The translations under genes and the position numbers were made by a program. A stretch of DNA of 64,000 nt, taken from NCBI GenBank assembly GCA_033032865.1, contig JAWHQI010000121.1, positions 2,666,001-2,730,000 of the forward strand, written 5' to 3'. The DNA comes from Dactylorhiza incarnata. Its lineage: Eukaryota; Streptophyta; Magnoliopsida; Asparagales; Orchidaceae. Of this stretch, positions 24,522-34,588 are shown piece after piece (position 1 is the stretch's first letter; each line of letters starts with the position of its first letter). The notes under the pieces were generated by a model. It saw nothing but the letters and a program-made list of their open reading frames with translations. It ran no database searches and was not told the DNA's origin.

Positions 24522-24782
24522 TGATGGACATTGGCTTAGTAAAGAAACGTAAAGTTTAAGGGAAATGAAGAAGAAGAAGAGGAGGCAGAAGCATTCATAA
24601 TTTCTCCATACAAAAAACGATTACAAGGGGCAGGATTTATATAGTCATCCTGGAACATTCAAGAATAAAATGGTTTACAGTTAAGAGCTTTTATTACATT
24701 GCATTTTCCATGCTAATGATGCTTTGAATTCTTAAGCTTAATTAATGCAGACCATTAAGAGTCACCGGTTCAGTCTCCAATA
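24522..24782 (-). repeat. 5' LTR of the Copia element
   Basis: 261 bp with the same TATTGG...CCATCA ends as the other copy and two differences from it. Confidence 0.93.
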
Positions 24783-24986
24783 GTTTTTGCTTCGGTGAGT
24801 TTGGACAAAAACGTCACCGTCATAGAATCCATGTTTCACAATACAATGGTTATGACTGCCACCAACAAAAGTAAACTAGTTTTGAACATAAAAGTTGATG
24901 AAGTTCCTTATGTGAGGTCGGACGTTCACGAACGATAGTTCATGAACATCGCATTCACGACCGCCACCGCCATGCCAAACGGAGCC

Positions 24987-26996
24987 TATATTTCACAAGT
25001 TATAACTGATGATGAAAATTCTCCTTCAAAATTATATGAATAAACAAATGTGAACAGACCTGTCCAAGAAGAAAATCACGTACATATACCCCATAATTGT
25101 CATGCAACCATTTGACCATGGAGAAAATTCCAGAGGAAAAGGAAAACATTATGTTGATTATATTAAGGACTAATTATGAAAAACTACCTTGCTATTTTGC
25201 ATAATTACAAGAATGCCCATCTACTTTTTAAAATTATCAAAACCTCCAACCTAAATTTGTATTGTTAACATATAGAATAAAAGTGCATCACTTCAACAAT
25301 TTTATTATAGTCTTAATCAAAACAAGTATGATATGACTGTTTTCAACAAATAGATTCCAGATCACCATTTTCTAGCCGTAACAGCCGTCACAAGCTACTT
25401 TATACTATGAAATTTATAAAAGCATTTATCAGTATTTACTTAGCATAATTTTATCATCTTTTCTACAAGGAACTGAGCATTTCAGTATGTAAAAAGAAAT
25501 AAACTATACATCGTAACATAACATTTGTAAAAGTTCTTACCTCGATTTAAAATTCTTTCTTTTAAGAGATAAATCTTTAGAGTTGCCTTGCTCACTCTTT
25601 TTTTATTCTAAAATATTAAAATATAAAGCGTTAGTCATAATTGACTAAGCAAATTTTTATTTCTTTAGCACTTACCTCTTGAAGCCTTTGTCACAAGAAA
25701 GAAACATTATCATTAAGAAACATTAAGTATTTGTATAAGCATTAACAAAGGGGAAATACGTTCACATTTATAATGGATTTACTTTAAAATTACATTCATA
25801 TTTTATACTATTTTTTTTCTAGTTCTTTACTTTATTTATCTTCCTTCAATGTTTCCTCATAACTTTTCTTAGTCTTTTATTTCCATTGTAGTTTTCTTTC
25901 ATTCAATTCTTTTCATATTATCTTTCCTTTTCTTCTTTGCATCATTTCTTTCTCTTCGTTCTTTACATCATTTCTTTCATTTTTTATTTTGAGCAATGTT
26001 AAAAATAAATTTTATCATTAATTATTCATTCGTTGCGTGCCTTCTGTTTAGCACGCTCACATTTTTAAGATTCAAGGCTATCATCTAGCAATGATGTCCA
26101 ATCAGGACTCCTGAATCGAAGAACATTCATAATGGGAAGACATTCACACCCCACCTCCACGAGTTTGGTCAACCCTTACCATAGCCCATTGCGTAATGCA
26201 TATTTCATATTATTTTTCTTTTCATCATTTATTCATATTTATACATATTCATCGTTATAGTCATTCACTTAAAATGCTCCTTCATTATTATTATACATTT
26301 TCATACGATTATTTGTAACTATAAAACATTTAATTGTAACATTTATTCATTAATCGTGTCAAAACTATGATTTACAAACATATGTCTTCATATTATAAAC
26401 ATTCAATTGCAAGTATATTTCCTTACTATTGTACACATTAAAATACTCAAGCTACTACTGAAGTTTGCAAACATCTTTTTTCATTATCATGTAATCATGC
26501 AAAGACTATCATGTACAATCATTTGGAGCAATTCTTTGTCATTCATCATCATATCTATAAGTGCGCATCATTGTATAAAACTGCATGAAAAGAAATCATA
26601 GAGACTAATGAAATATGAACTCACCATAGCTTTATTTTCCTTTATTCTTCCTTGGGTCGGTGTCTATTCCTTGGGTCAGTGTCTACTCCATGTTGTATCA
26701 TATCCTATACAATTTATCATTCATTAGCGTTCGTAATACGATTTTCACAAAAAAATTCCATTCACATTTAATTCATACACCGTGTGGTTAACATTCACGG
26801 GGAAAGTGCTCTAATGTCATTGAGGGGAAAAAGGAAATATAATTGCCTTGTACTCATTACATGCAAGAAATACACTCATAATTTCCTAACTATAACGTAT
26901 TTATTAAATAAACAAAAGTAAATAAAATTTAAACTTCTAATCAACCAAGAAATAAGGGTGTATACAGATTTAGAATGTGTAGAAAAGCACGAAAAT
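24987..26996. other. AT-rich stretch, no gene seen
   Basis: Two kilobases without a recognisable gene or terminal repeat. A pyrimidine-rich field (25840-26000) with TTTCTTT and CATCATTTCTTTC repeats, and many CATTTATTCAT-like phrases to 26600, suggest old LTR or leader DNA, but I could not assign it. Confidence 0.5.
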
Positions 26997-27181
26997 TGAA
27001 ATGAAAAAACTAATATTTCATTATTTTCTCATAGAGAAGAGCTTTACAATAGGTGTATGCACATATATATAGGGAGGAGTGAAGGCTCAACTCCATTCTA
27101 AGATGTGAGACTAATCTCTAAACAGAAATGGGGCATCCAATGGGCCATTGGATGAGCCTTTGCACAACTTATGTTAACACT
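26997..27181 (-). repeat. 3' LTR of a truncated Copia element
   Basis: On the minus strand it starts TGTTAACATAAGTTGTGC right after the purine-rich GCGGGAGAG and ends near ...TTTCA. It includes a TATATATAGGG-like box in the reverse orientation at about 27062. Its left edge is approximate. Confidence 0.65.
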
Positions 27182-27435
27182 CTCCCGCAAGTTGGAGCTT
27201 ACAAATCGTAGAAGCCAAGCTTGGATAGAAACTGATGATATAGTGGTCGAGGTAAGGTCTTAGTGAGGATGTCAACAACATGACCAGCGACAGACACATG
27301 TTGCAAGTCCAATTTTTTAAGCCGCACATTTTCCCGAACAAATTGACAATCGATCTCGATGTGCTTGGTACGTTCATGAAACACAGGATTCTTGGCAATA
27401 TGAATAGCCGCTTGGTTGTCACAGAAGAGAGTGGT
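27182..27435 (-). pseudogene. Copia RNase H C-terminus, truncated
   Basis: The minus-strand frame gives the end of a Copia RNase [22 protein letters not shown], then [21 protein letters not shown] and a stop before the LTR. This matches the universal Copia end (NPVFHxRTKHIxxD...DIxTKxL). The upstream part is missing because a Gypsy LTR begins at 27436, either by insertion or by deletion. The other half was not found in the window. Confidence 0.88.
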
Positions 27436-27898
27436 TGTTATGGACCCACGCTAGGGGATCACGTACAAGCGTCGTACTACGACACGCACCACTTATTCTT
27501 GTTATCTTTTATGTATTTGCATGTTTATTATCCTTAAAACTTTTGGTTATGTTGGGCCCCAATCGGTTACTAGGTTGGGGCATGTGGCTTGGTTGAATTG
27601 GGGCATGTGGCTTGGTTGAATTTTATGAAAAGTATTATCAACTCTCCTCTCTTTATCCAATTCTCCCTAACTCTCTATAATTCCCGTTCTTACGCCCTAG
27701 ACAACGCCGCTCGGTAGTTCCGCTGCACGCCTACCTGACGTAAGTCCCGCTCGACACCTCCCCCGATCCCATCCTTCTCCTACGCTTCTCCTTCCGGCGA
27801 GATAGGTTCGATAGGATCACGCAAGGCTAACGCCGATACCCTTCGAGACCTCTCCCTCGTTCGCCTGCAGACGAGATATCAAACGACATCCCGCATCA
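27436..27898 (+). repeat. 5' LTR of a Gypsy element (463 bp)
   Basis: It starts TGTTATGGACCC inside a Copia RNase H frame and ends CGCATCA, three bases before a tRNA-Met(i) primer site. No matching 3' LTR was found. Confidence 0.8.
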
Positions 27899-27900
27899 AC

Positions 27901-27913
27901 TTGGTATCAGAGG
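27901..27913 (+). promoter_or_regulatory. Primer-binding site of the Gypsy element
   Basis: TTGGTATCAGAGG follows the LTR and pairs with initiator tRNA-Met. Confidence 0.85.
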
Positions 27914-28034
27914 ACTCCTCCACCGCCACTTCCTCGCTGCGTCCGACGCTGACTGCTACTCTTGCTTCCGCCGTCGCTTATGTTCCCCAGCCCACTTCCG
28001 CCTATTCTCCATTCGACAACTTTCCACAGAGGAG

Positions 28035-29862
28035 ATGACAGACCGTCGGGCCAAGGGCCTCTGTTTCAATTGTGATGAGTCATTCAGTCGTGGGCATCGG
28101 TGCAAGCGCCTCTTCTGGCTTGAGGTGGGGGATCCCTCGGACGAGGATATAAAGGAAGAGGACACTGGCGACCAAGAGATTTCTATTCATGCGATGACGG
28201 GCCCCCAGTCTGGCGATACGATACAGATACCGATCTCTGTGGCGGGTCAGCAGCTGGTCGCTCTCATGGACTCGGGCAGCACACATAGTTTCCTTAGTGG
28301 GCTCACCGCCAAGTATCTTTGCCTTCAGGTGACACCTGACAGAGCCTCCGGGTATCTGTGGCCAATGGCATGGCCATGTCTTGCACAGGAATTCGTCGCG
28401 CGGTGCCCATTATGGTGGAGGGCTATCATTCCTAGGTGGATTTCTTTGTGATTGCACCTTCTGTGGGATTTTGAGGCTATGGCGATGAAATGGGACCGTG
28501 ACCACACCAAACCGTGTAGCAAGGCCGCTTGCCGACCGTCGTGTTTTCCTCGCACAGATCGACTCGACTGAGCCCTCAGACCTCGAAGCCCTCTTGTAGG
28601 AGTACAGTGACACTACCACGGCCCCGACGGGACTTCCTTACGGCCAGGACCATCACATTTGCCTCTTGCCAGAGACAGCTCCCGTAGATGTGCGTCATTA
28701 CCTCTATTCTTTTTAGCAAAAAGACGAGATTGAACGACAATGTGCCGCTATGCTATGACAGGGCCTCACCCGCTACAACGTGTCCCCTTTATCTTCTCCG
28801 GTCTTGTTGGTCAACAAGAAGGATGACACATGGAGGTTTTGTGTGGACTACCGCAAGTAGAATGCACAGACGGTGAAGGACAAGTTCCCCATTCCAGTTG
28901 TTGAGGAGTTACTCGAGGAGTTGCGTGACGCCCGCTATTTCTCCAAATTTGATCTTTGCTCTGGTACCATCAGGTGCGCATGGCCCCAGCGGATGTGGAG
29001 AAGACAATTTTCTGCACCCATCATGGCCACTTTGAGTGCCTAGTGATGCCCTTCAGGCTCACCAACCCCACGTCCACCTTCCAAACTCTCATGAATGAGG
29101 TATTCCACGACTTGCTATGTCGTTGTGTGTTTTTTTTTGACGATATCTTGGTCTACAACACTACATGGGAGTTCCACATGGTCCACCTCTAAGCATTTTT
29201 TCAGCTTGTCCATACTCACTGACTTTTCTTGAAGCGTGCCAAGTGTGCTTTTGGGACTACCCGAATCTCCTACTTGGGTCATGTTGTTGACAGCACAAGG
29301 GTGTCCGCCGACCCCCTCAAGAACCACGGGGTGGCCGATTGGCCCCTACCCCAGTCACAGCGGGAGTTCCACGGGTTTTTTGGTCTGACAGGCTATTATC
29401 AGCGCTTCATACAGGGGTACAACGTGACCGCAACATGGTTGTTTGCCTTATTGAAGAGACAATCCTTCACGCAGGGGGACACCGCGACGATGGCTTTTCG
29501 GGCTCCCCAGCCGGCTTTGGTGACGACTCCAATTTTGCGCCTTCCCGATTTTCACCAGGAGTTCCAGGTGGAGTGTGACGCATCCGATCAGGGTTGCGGT
29601 GCCATGCTCCAGCAGGGGGCACCCGATTGCCTATTTTAGTCGTTGAACGACACTACATCATCAGAAGCTACAACCTTACTACCATGAGCTGATTGGGCTG
29701 GCCAAGGCTGTCCAACATTGGCGTCCATACTTATGGTGGCATCCATTCCTAATCCACTCCGATCATTTCAGCCTCAAGTATCTTCTGGAGGACACCCCGA
29801 CCCTACTTGAGCTTCTTCAGCACACGAAGATTCAAGACACGTGGAAGTTAGGGAGGCTAGAT
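28035..29862 (+). pseudogene. Gypsy gag-pol, broken
   Basis: Only about 120 bases separate the primer site from a gag zinc knuckle (CFNCDESFSRGHRC), so most of gag is deleted. The aspartic protease follows (ALMDSGSTHSFL). After 28451 stops and frameshifts break the frame. RT pieces can be read at 28,800-29,190 ([45 protein letters not shown]), including FDD. The next piece at 29229-29639 has GHVVDSTRVSADP and FHGFFGLTGYYQRFI, then the RNase H start (VECDASDQGCGAML). RNase H fragments continue to about 29,830. Integrase and the 3' LTR are absent. The element cannot act on its own. Confidence 0.88.
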
Positions 29863-29870
29863 GGGAAGAG

Positions 29871-30420
29871 CATTCTTGTCATGGCGGCAAGGCGAACCAA
29901 GGCGAGCCCCGGGCGCCTGGACGCCAAGGCGACAAGGCGGACGCCTAGGCGACAATAAGGCGAGAAGTCGCAAGGCGACAATAATTTTTTTTTTAAATAA
30001 TAACACAAAAAGACAGCGGTTCTTCATTTAACCGCTGTCTATAGTGACAGTTATTAAACTATAGACAGCGGTTAAATGAAGAACCGCTGTCTATAGTGAT
30101 GCAGATATATACAACCGCTGTCTAATGTAGGCTAAACCGTACATTCGACAGCGGTCATATATATAACCGCTGTCTATTCTATCTTCGACAGCGGTTATAT
30201 ATACAACCGCTGTCTAATGTACGGTTTAGCCTACATTAGACAGCGGTTGTATATATAACCGCTGTCTATACTTGGAAAGACAGCGGTTATATATAAAACC
30301 GCTGTCTAATATAGGATTTTTTTAAAAAAAAATAAGGCGGCTGTCGCCTTGTTTTCACTTGGGCGCCTGGACGTTTAGGCGTCGCCTAGGCGTCGCCTAG
30401 GCGACGCCATGACAAGAATG
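29871..30420. mobile_element. Non-autonomous TIR element, 550 bp, with 8-bp target duplication
   Basis: The ends are perfect inverted repeats (CATTCTTGTCATGGCG on the left, its complement on the right), followed inward by GGCGCCTGG and GCCTAGGCG repeats. GGGAAGAG flanks both sides (29863-29870 and 30421-30428). An 8-bp duplication fits hAT and a 9-bp one would fit Mutator; with TGGGAAGAG against GGGGAAGAG the ninth base differs, so hAT is slightly favoured. No protein is encoded. The middle is an array of inverted 10-mers. Confidence 0.85.
30012..30306. repeat. Inverted-motif array (GACAGCGGTT / AACCGCTGTC), 13 copies
   Basis: Six forward copies (30012, 30064, 30147 with one change, 30187, 30239, 30279) are interleaved with seven reverse copies (30030, 30082, 30113, 30165, 30205, 30257, 30297). 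A larger inverted repeat is superposed: TAATGTAGGCTAAACCGTAC near 30123-30142 pairs with its complement near 30211-30235. The transcript would fold into stacked hairpins. Similar motifs occur in subterminal parts of plant CACTA elements (recollection), so this may be a second element inside the first. Confidence 0.85.
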
Positions 30421-31331
30421 GGGAAGAGAAATGGGATAGTGGAGGGAAAATATTGAATGGCAGGGAGGGGATTTAGGGGGTGAGAGTGATCAGTTGGGGG
30501 GGAGTGGGGTGGTTTCACGTGGGGAGAGTTTTGGGGGAGAGGTGGCCAGCTGGTTGAGGGGAAAACGAGTGGGGGGCCGCTATTAATATGAGTGGGGAAG
30601 TGGGGCTATTAATTAGGAGGAGGTGGCTCAATTTTAGGAGAAGTTCCTAAAATTAATTGGAGAGGGGAAAGTGGGGTAGTGGGGAAGTTATGGGTGGAGG
30701 TGGTGGTTGCCAGCTGGGTGGAGGTTGGTGGTGGCTGGAGGTGCCGCCGGTGGTGGTGGTCGCCGGAGATGTTTTTCGGCGATCACCGAAAAATTAAAAT
30801 TGACGGGAAATGAAAGGAAAAATGGTGTTGGATCACCGGGGGAGGCCGAAGACATTCTCCGGTGATCGTCGGAGATGGAAATGGGGGGAATATGGGCTGT
30901 TTTGGGTATTTGTCAAATGGAGAGGGAGGGGGTTGGTTGTAGCCGGCTGTAGGGAGTAGGATTCCTGGATGGGAATCCGGCAATGGGTTTGGGAGGGGAG
31001 ATGAAGATGGTGTCCGACAATTTGGTGGAGGAATGAAGGGGGGAAAGAGGTGGTGGACAACAAGGTGGTGGTGGGGATCCAAGGTTTCGCACTCGGGACT
31101 CGGCTTCAACACCGAAATGACCAAAGGATGACTTCTATGCTCCAATCTTTCAATGCCCAAAATGAGAGCCCTCACCCTCAATATATAGACTATAGGGGTG
31201 ACAACGAACGACTATGATTGACCTATCGTTCCGACTCAAAAAAAATACAACTCGAAACGAAAAATGAAAAGAACAAACAATGCTACATTTGATCCACATA
31301 AGATGAACGGTTTCGATTCCCCATCAATTTG
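30421..31331 (-). repeat. Dispersed LTR-like repeat, copy 2
   Basis: Positions 30767-31331 match copy 1 at 1-690 block by block, ending in CCCCATCAATTT. The G-rich 30421-30766 stretch is probably the same unit. Minus-strand CTATATATTG at about 31180-31189 matches the position of the TATA-like box in copy 1. The Pro-rich frame at 30783-31181 is probably a by-product of composition. Confidence 0.6.
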
Positions 31332-32519
31332 CTTCATTCCAATCATCCATAGTTCCAAACTGTGCTAGGCTGATGGAATTGATTCAACAATACATTCAAA
31401 TCAATCAGGTTTAGTTAAATCCATCTCAGGAACTCAAAATGGTTGAAAAGATGTGAAGGGGTGATTTTGCATTGAAATAATAAGTGAGAATACGAAAATC
31501 ACCTTTTCCATTACTAATTCAACACGTTATTGAAATGAAGAGATAAAAAAGCCCCTTGGATCTCAAATCCAGGAAGCCGGTGAAACAGAAGAGATTGAAA
31601 TCAAATCGAAAGGGTTCTTCAGAAATGCGGAGATATCTACAAGCATCCACTCCAATGTGAGGGATTGAGAGGAAATTGTGTTCTTCTATTTTGACCAGAA
31701 AACCAATTACCGATCGTTGACGTTTATTAAACAAGAAATCCCACCAAACGGCTCGTTCCTGATGGCGATTTAGGAAAACAATGAAAAGAAATCATACCTT
31801 GAATGGTGGTCTTGCCGTCTATAACCCTGCGCTCATTCGGAGAGGCTGCCACTATGAATGGTGATCTCTTGCTTGTCCATGATTTAGGTATGCCCACAGA
31901 TTAACGAGCAACTCGGGAACTCGAGAGTAGCAGTGTCGATCCTGCACACAACATATGTCGCACTGTCATCAGAACTCCATTACGGCGAGGAGGCGATGGA
32001 TGGACGTGCTCACGACGTGCTAGGAGAGAAATTTCGGTAATCGCTGCCGAGAATCACCGTCGAGAATCGCTCGATCACAGGCTAGGGCAAGAAATGTCGA
32101 GACTCGGTTTCGCGAATGAAGAAGCCAAACGCACGTCTGGAAAGCTAAACGTGGGAGTTGCGCTAACGATTCAAAAAAAATGCTTAAAACGCCTTTGATA
32201 AGTTCAATTCACAAAGCTGTGCAAACAAACACTCCTAAAAGTACATTTGTGTTTTGAATGAAGCATTCCTCCCAAACCCCTTACATGACAACTTATACAA
32301 TGTCCTAATATATCTAAATAGTTTCCAATAAACTAAAAATATGTTCATTGGCAGCAAGTCAGATATTTGATTACCTCCACGATATCCTGTATGTCAGTTT
32401 TTCTTCAAATTTGGTGGTCAGCCAAATTCTTTTAACACAGGAAAGAAAAATAAATCCATGAAATCTCTCCACTTTCCTGAGCAATTCAGAGATAACTCTA
32501 TAAACAACAATGTTCTTTT
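31332..32519. other. PPR 3' flank, with a possible lost gene end
   Basis: No conserved protein found. On the minus strand ...CATTCAAG followed by GTATGATTTC (at about 31797) looks like an exon end and splice donor, preceded by GC-richer sequence from 32150, as in a 5' UTR exon. If real, the rest of that gene was cut by the repeat at 31331. The PPR 3' UTR should lie in 32350-32519. Confidence 0.4.
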
Positions 32520-34394
32520 TCACCAGTAATCTCGGCATGTGCATTTGCCATTGGTGAAGTGATGAAACCTTGTATTATCCCTTAAAATAATCTCCCTCCC
32601 TTCAACAATGGAAATGTACTTGATTGCATGATGGCAGTCTCCACAGACTCTAAGATTTTTGAATACTCTAAGAGGAGTTCCTGGTGAAGTACTGATAAGC
32701 GCAAAAACTATAGCGAGTTTCTCACTATGCCTCATAAGGATCATCTCTTTTTGCTCGTCCTCGATATCATGTAATGCAAAACTGAGATCAGGCACATACC
32801 CAACATCCTTCATTCGTCTCCACAACTGATTCAACTTTTTGTGTATCAACTCCAGATGAGGATGAAGTCTATCCCCAGATCTAAACTCGGAGATCGCTCC
32901 CCCAACCTCAACCCAACTGCAGCCTGGCATCTTCACTGCTAGATTCTCCTTCATCCATTTCCTCACTCTCGCAACGTCATGCCATCTGTTCATGGAAGCA
33001 TAAACATTGGCAAGCTGGACATAAGCCCCCGCATTTCTAGGCTCCATCTCGACTAACTTCCATGCGGAAAATTCTGCAAACTCTAAATTTTTATGTATTT
33101 TAGAAGCATTCAATAAGATCCCGAACGTAGCTGGGTGAGACTTAAAAGGCATAGAATGGATAAATTCAACTGCTTTCCTAAGCAAGCCGGCTCGGCAGAG
33201 GAGGTCAACCATGAAAGAGTAGTGTTCATCTTGAGGTTTCACACCATAATCTGCCTCCATTGACTCGAAGTACCTCATCCCAAGATCGAGCAATCCCGCA
33301 TGAATGCAGGCAGACAGTGCCGCGACAAAGGTAATTCCGTTGGGCTTCATACCCTCATCGAGCATCTTGCCAAATAATTTTATCGCTTTCTCTCCGTGTC
33401 CATAATGGGCGTACCCAGATATCATCGCATTCCAAGAAACAACATCCTTCACAGGCATTTGTTCGAACAACTTGCAGGCATTCTCCAAATCTCCACACTT
33501 GCAATACATACTGGATAAAGAGGTCCCGACAGTAAGCTGGCGGCTCATGGGATACTTCGAAACCCACTGATGGATCTGCCTCCCTAACTCCAAACCTGAC
33601 ATCTTGCTACATGCGAGTAGAGCACTGCTCAGTGTTGATGCATTTGGCTGCACGTCTTTTGTGGCAATCATTCTTCTAAATAGTTTTAGGCCTTCCTCCG
33701 CCTGGTCGTTCTCCACAAGCCCGGCAATCATGGCATTCCAAGACACCGTGTTTCTAACAGGCATATTATCAAACAGCTTCCATGCATGCTCAATCTTTCC
33801 GGCAGACAATAGACCACAAATCATGGTCGTTCTAAGGACAATCTCATTCTTATCCGGTGCTTGATAAAAGTACTCCTGAGCTGAATGAAGGTCTCCAGCT
33901 TGGATGAATCCATGAACAATGGCATTCCAAGAGACTGCATTCTTTTCGGGAATGGAGAGAAAAAATTCTCGGGCTTCATTTGTGAGGCCATGGCGAGAGA
34001 GGCCGGAGACCATTGTGTTCCACGAGGTGACGTCTTTGGCCGGAAAGGAGGAGAAGAGGAGTCGGGCGCCGAGGATATCCGAGTTGAGGAGGTGGCAGGA
34101 GAGGAGGGTGTTGAAGGAGACAACATCTGGATGAGGAATTCTATCGAAAAAATTGAGGGCTTCTTGGAGTTTTCCGGGGGACTTGGAGAATGCGGCGAGG
34201 GCGGAGTTCCAGGAGACGATGGTGGGAGAAAGAATAGTGTGGAAAATTCTCAAGGCTGAGTCGACATCACCAGTTCGTGCGTGGAAAGCGATCTCGCGGT
34301 TGCAATAGTGGACGGAGGCGGCGGTCGTCGCTGAGTAGAAGGAGAGGCCTCGATGGAAAAGGCATATCGTTAGCCCACTGCCGGCAAGATGCAT
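32520..34394 (-). CDS. DYW-class pentatricopeptide repeat protein
   Basis: An intronless frame. From the Met at 34394 it encodes 624 residues. The body is a run of P, L and S type PPR motifs with the usual phrases (VSWNAMIAGL, DVVSFNTLLSC, PNGITFVAALSACIHAG). E and E+ domains follow (GCSWVEVGGAISEF), then a complete DYW deaminase domain: HSEKLA, CGDCHHAIK, RFHHF and the terminal CTCRDYW. These include the zinc-binding and Glu residues needed for cytidine deamination. Such proteins bind organelle transcripts and direct C-to-U editing. The closest remembered relative is Arabidopsis At4g16835, a predicted mitochondrial protein of about 656 residues. The frame stays open to an ATG at 34601, but its first codons come from a Gypsy LTR end, so I prefer 34394; the N-terminus is Ser/Arg/Leu-containing, as in a transit peptide. 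No stops or shifts seen. Confidence 0.92.
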   Translation of the reverse strand: MHLAGSGLTICLFHRGLSFYSATTAASVHYCNREIAFHARTGDVDSALRIFHTILSPTIVSWNSALAAFSKSPGKLQEALNFFDRIPHPDVVSFNTLLSCHLLNSDILGARLLFSSFPAKDVTSWNTMVSGLSRHGLTNEAREFFLSIPEKNAVSWNAIVHGFIQAGDLHSAQEYFYQAPDKNEIVLRTTMICGLLSAGKIEHAWKLFDNMPVRNTVSWNAMIAGLVENDQAEEGLKLFRRMIATKDVQPNASTLSSALLACSKMSGLELGRQIHQWVSKYPMSRQLTVGTSLSSMYCKCGDLENACKLFEQMPVKDVVSWNAMISGYAHYGHGEKAIKLFGKMLDEGMKPNGITFVAALSACIHAGLLDLGMRYFESMEADYGVKPQDEHYSFMVDLLCRAGLLRKAVEFIHSMPFKSHPATFGILLNASKIHKNLEFAEFSAWKLVEMEPRNAGAYVQLANVYASMNRWHDVARVRKWMKENLAVKMPGCSWVEVGGAISEFRSGDRLHPHLELIHKKLNQLWRRMKDVGYVPDLSFALHDIEDEQKEMILMRHSEKLAIVFALISTSPGTPLRVFKNLRVCGDCHHAIKYISIVEGREIILRDNTRFHHFTNGKCTCRDYW

Positions 34395-34588
34395 AAAGCT
34401 TAGCACGGAAAGGGTCGGAATCTGGAAATAGCTTACTGTGCCGGTAACAGCAGAAGTTGATTGGAAACAATTGGAAGAGTTCACCAAACACCAAGAGGAG
34501 AGACTTTCTTTCCGGAAGGAGGAGAGACTTTCTTTCCAGAAGGAGAGGGTGGAGAGGTTGATGCCTGTGGTGGATGGCGGCAGGTCCG

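Larger units (their letters stand above)
18031..24782 (-). mobile_element. Copia retrotransposon, full length apart from one nested insertion
   Basis: The element has two 261-bp LTRs differing at two positions, an exact 5-bp target duplication GTTTT (18026-18030 and 24783-24787), a primer site for initiator tRNA-Met (TGGTATCGGAGC), a polypurine tract AAGGAGGGG, and a complete gag-pol interrupted only by the insertion at 20230-22326. The LTR ends are TA...CA rather than TG...CA, one of the non-canonical patterns known among Copia elements. I saw no internal stop outside the insertion. It was therefore probably competent until the nested element landed. Confidence 0.93.
18008..24986. mobile_element. 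MITE of about 220 bp split by a Copia insertion
   Basis: The left piece is 18008-18030 and the right piece 24783-24986. The outer ends are imperfect inverted repeats: GGCTCAGTTTGG on the left and CCAAACGGAGCC on the right, with one mismatch in 12. Removing the Copia element and one copy of its GTTTT duplication gives a unit of about 222 bp. No coding capacity. The superfamily is unclear; the flanks (TAC left, TAT right) do not give an obvious duplication. Confidence 0.65.

Noticed and set aside
30012..30306. Single pre-microRNA hairpin
   Set aside because: Many equivalent short inverted motifs exist, with no single favoured stem; a repeat array in a TIR element is the simpler reading.
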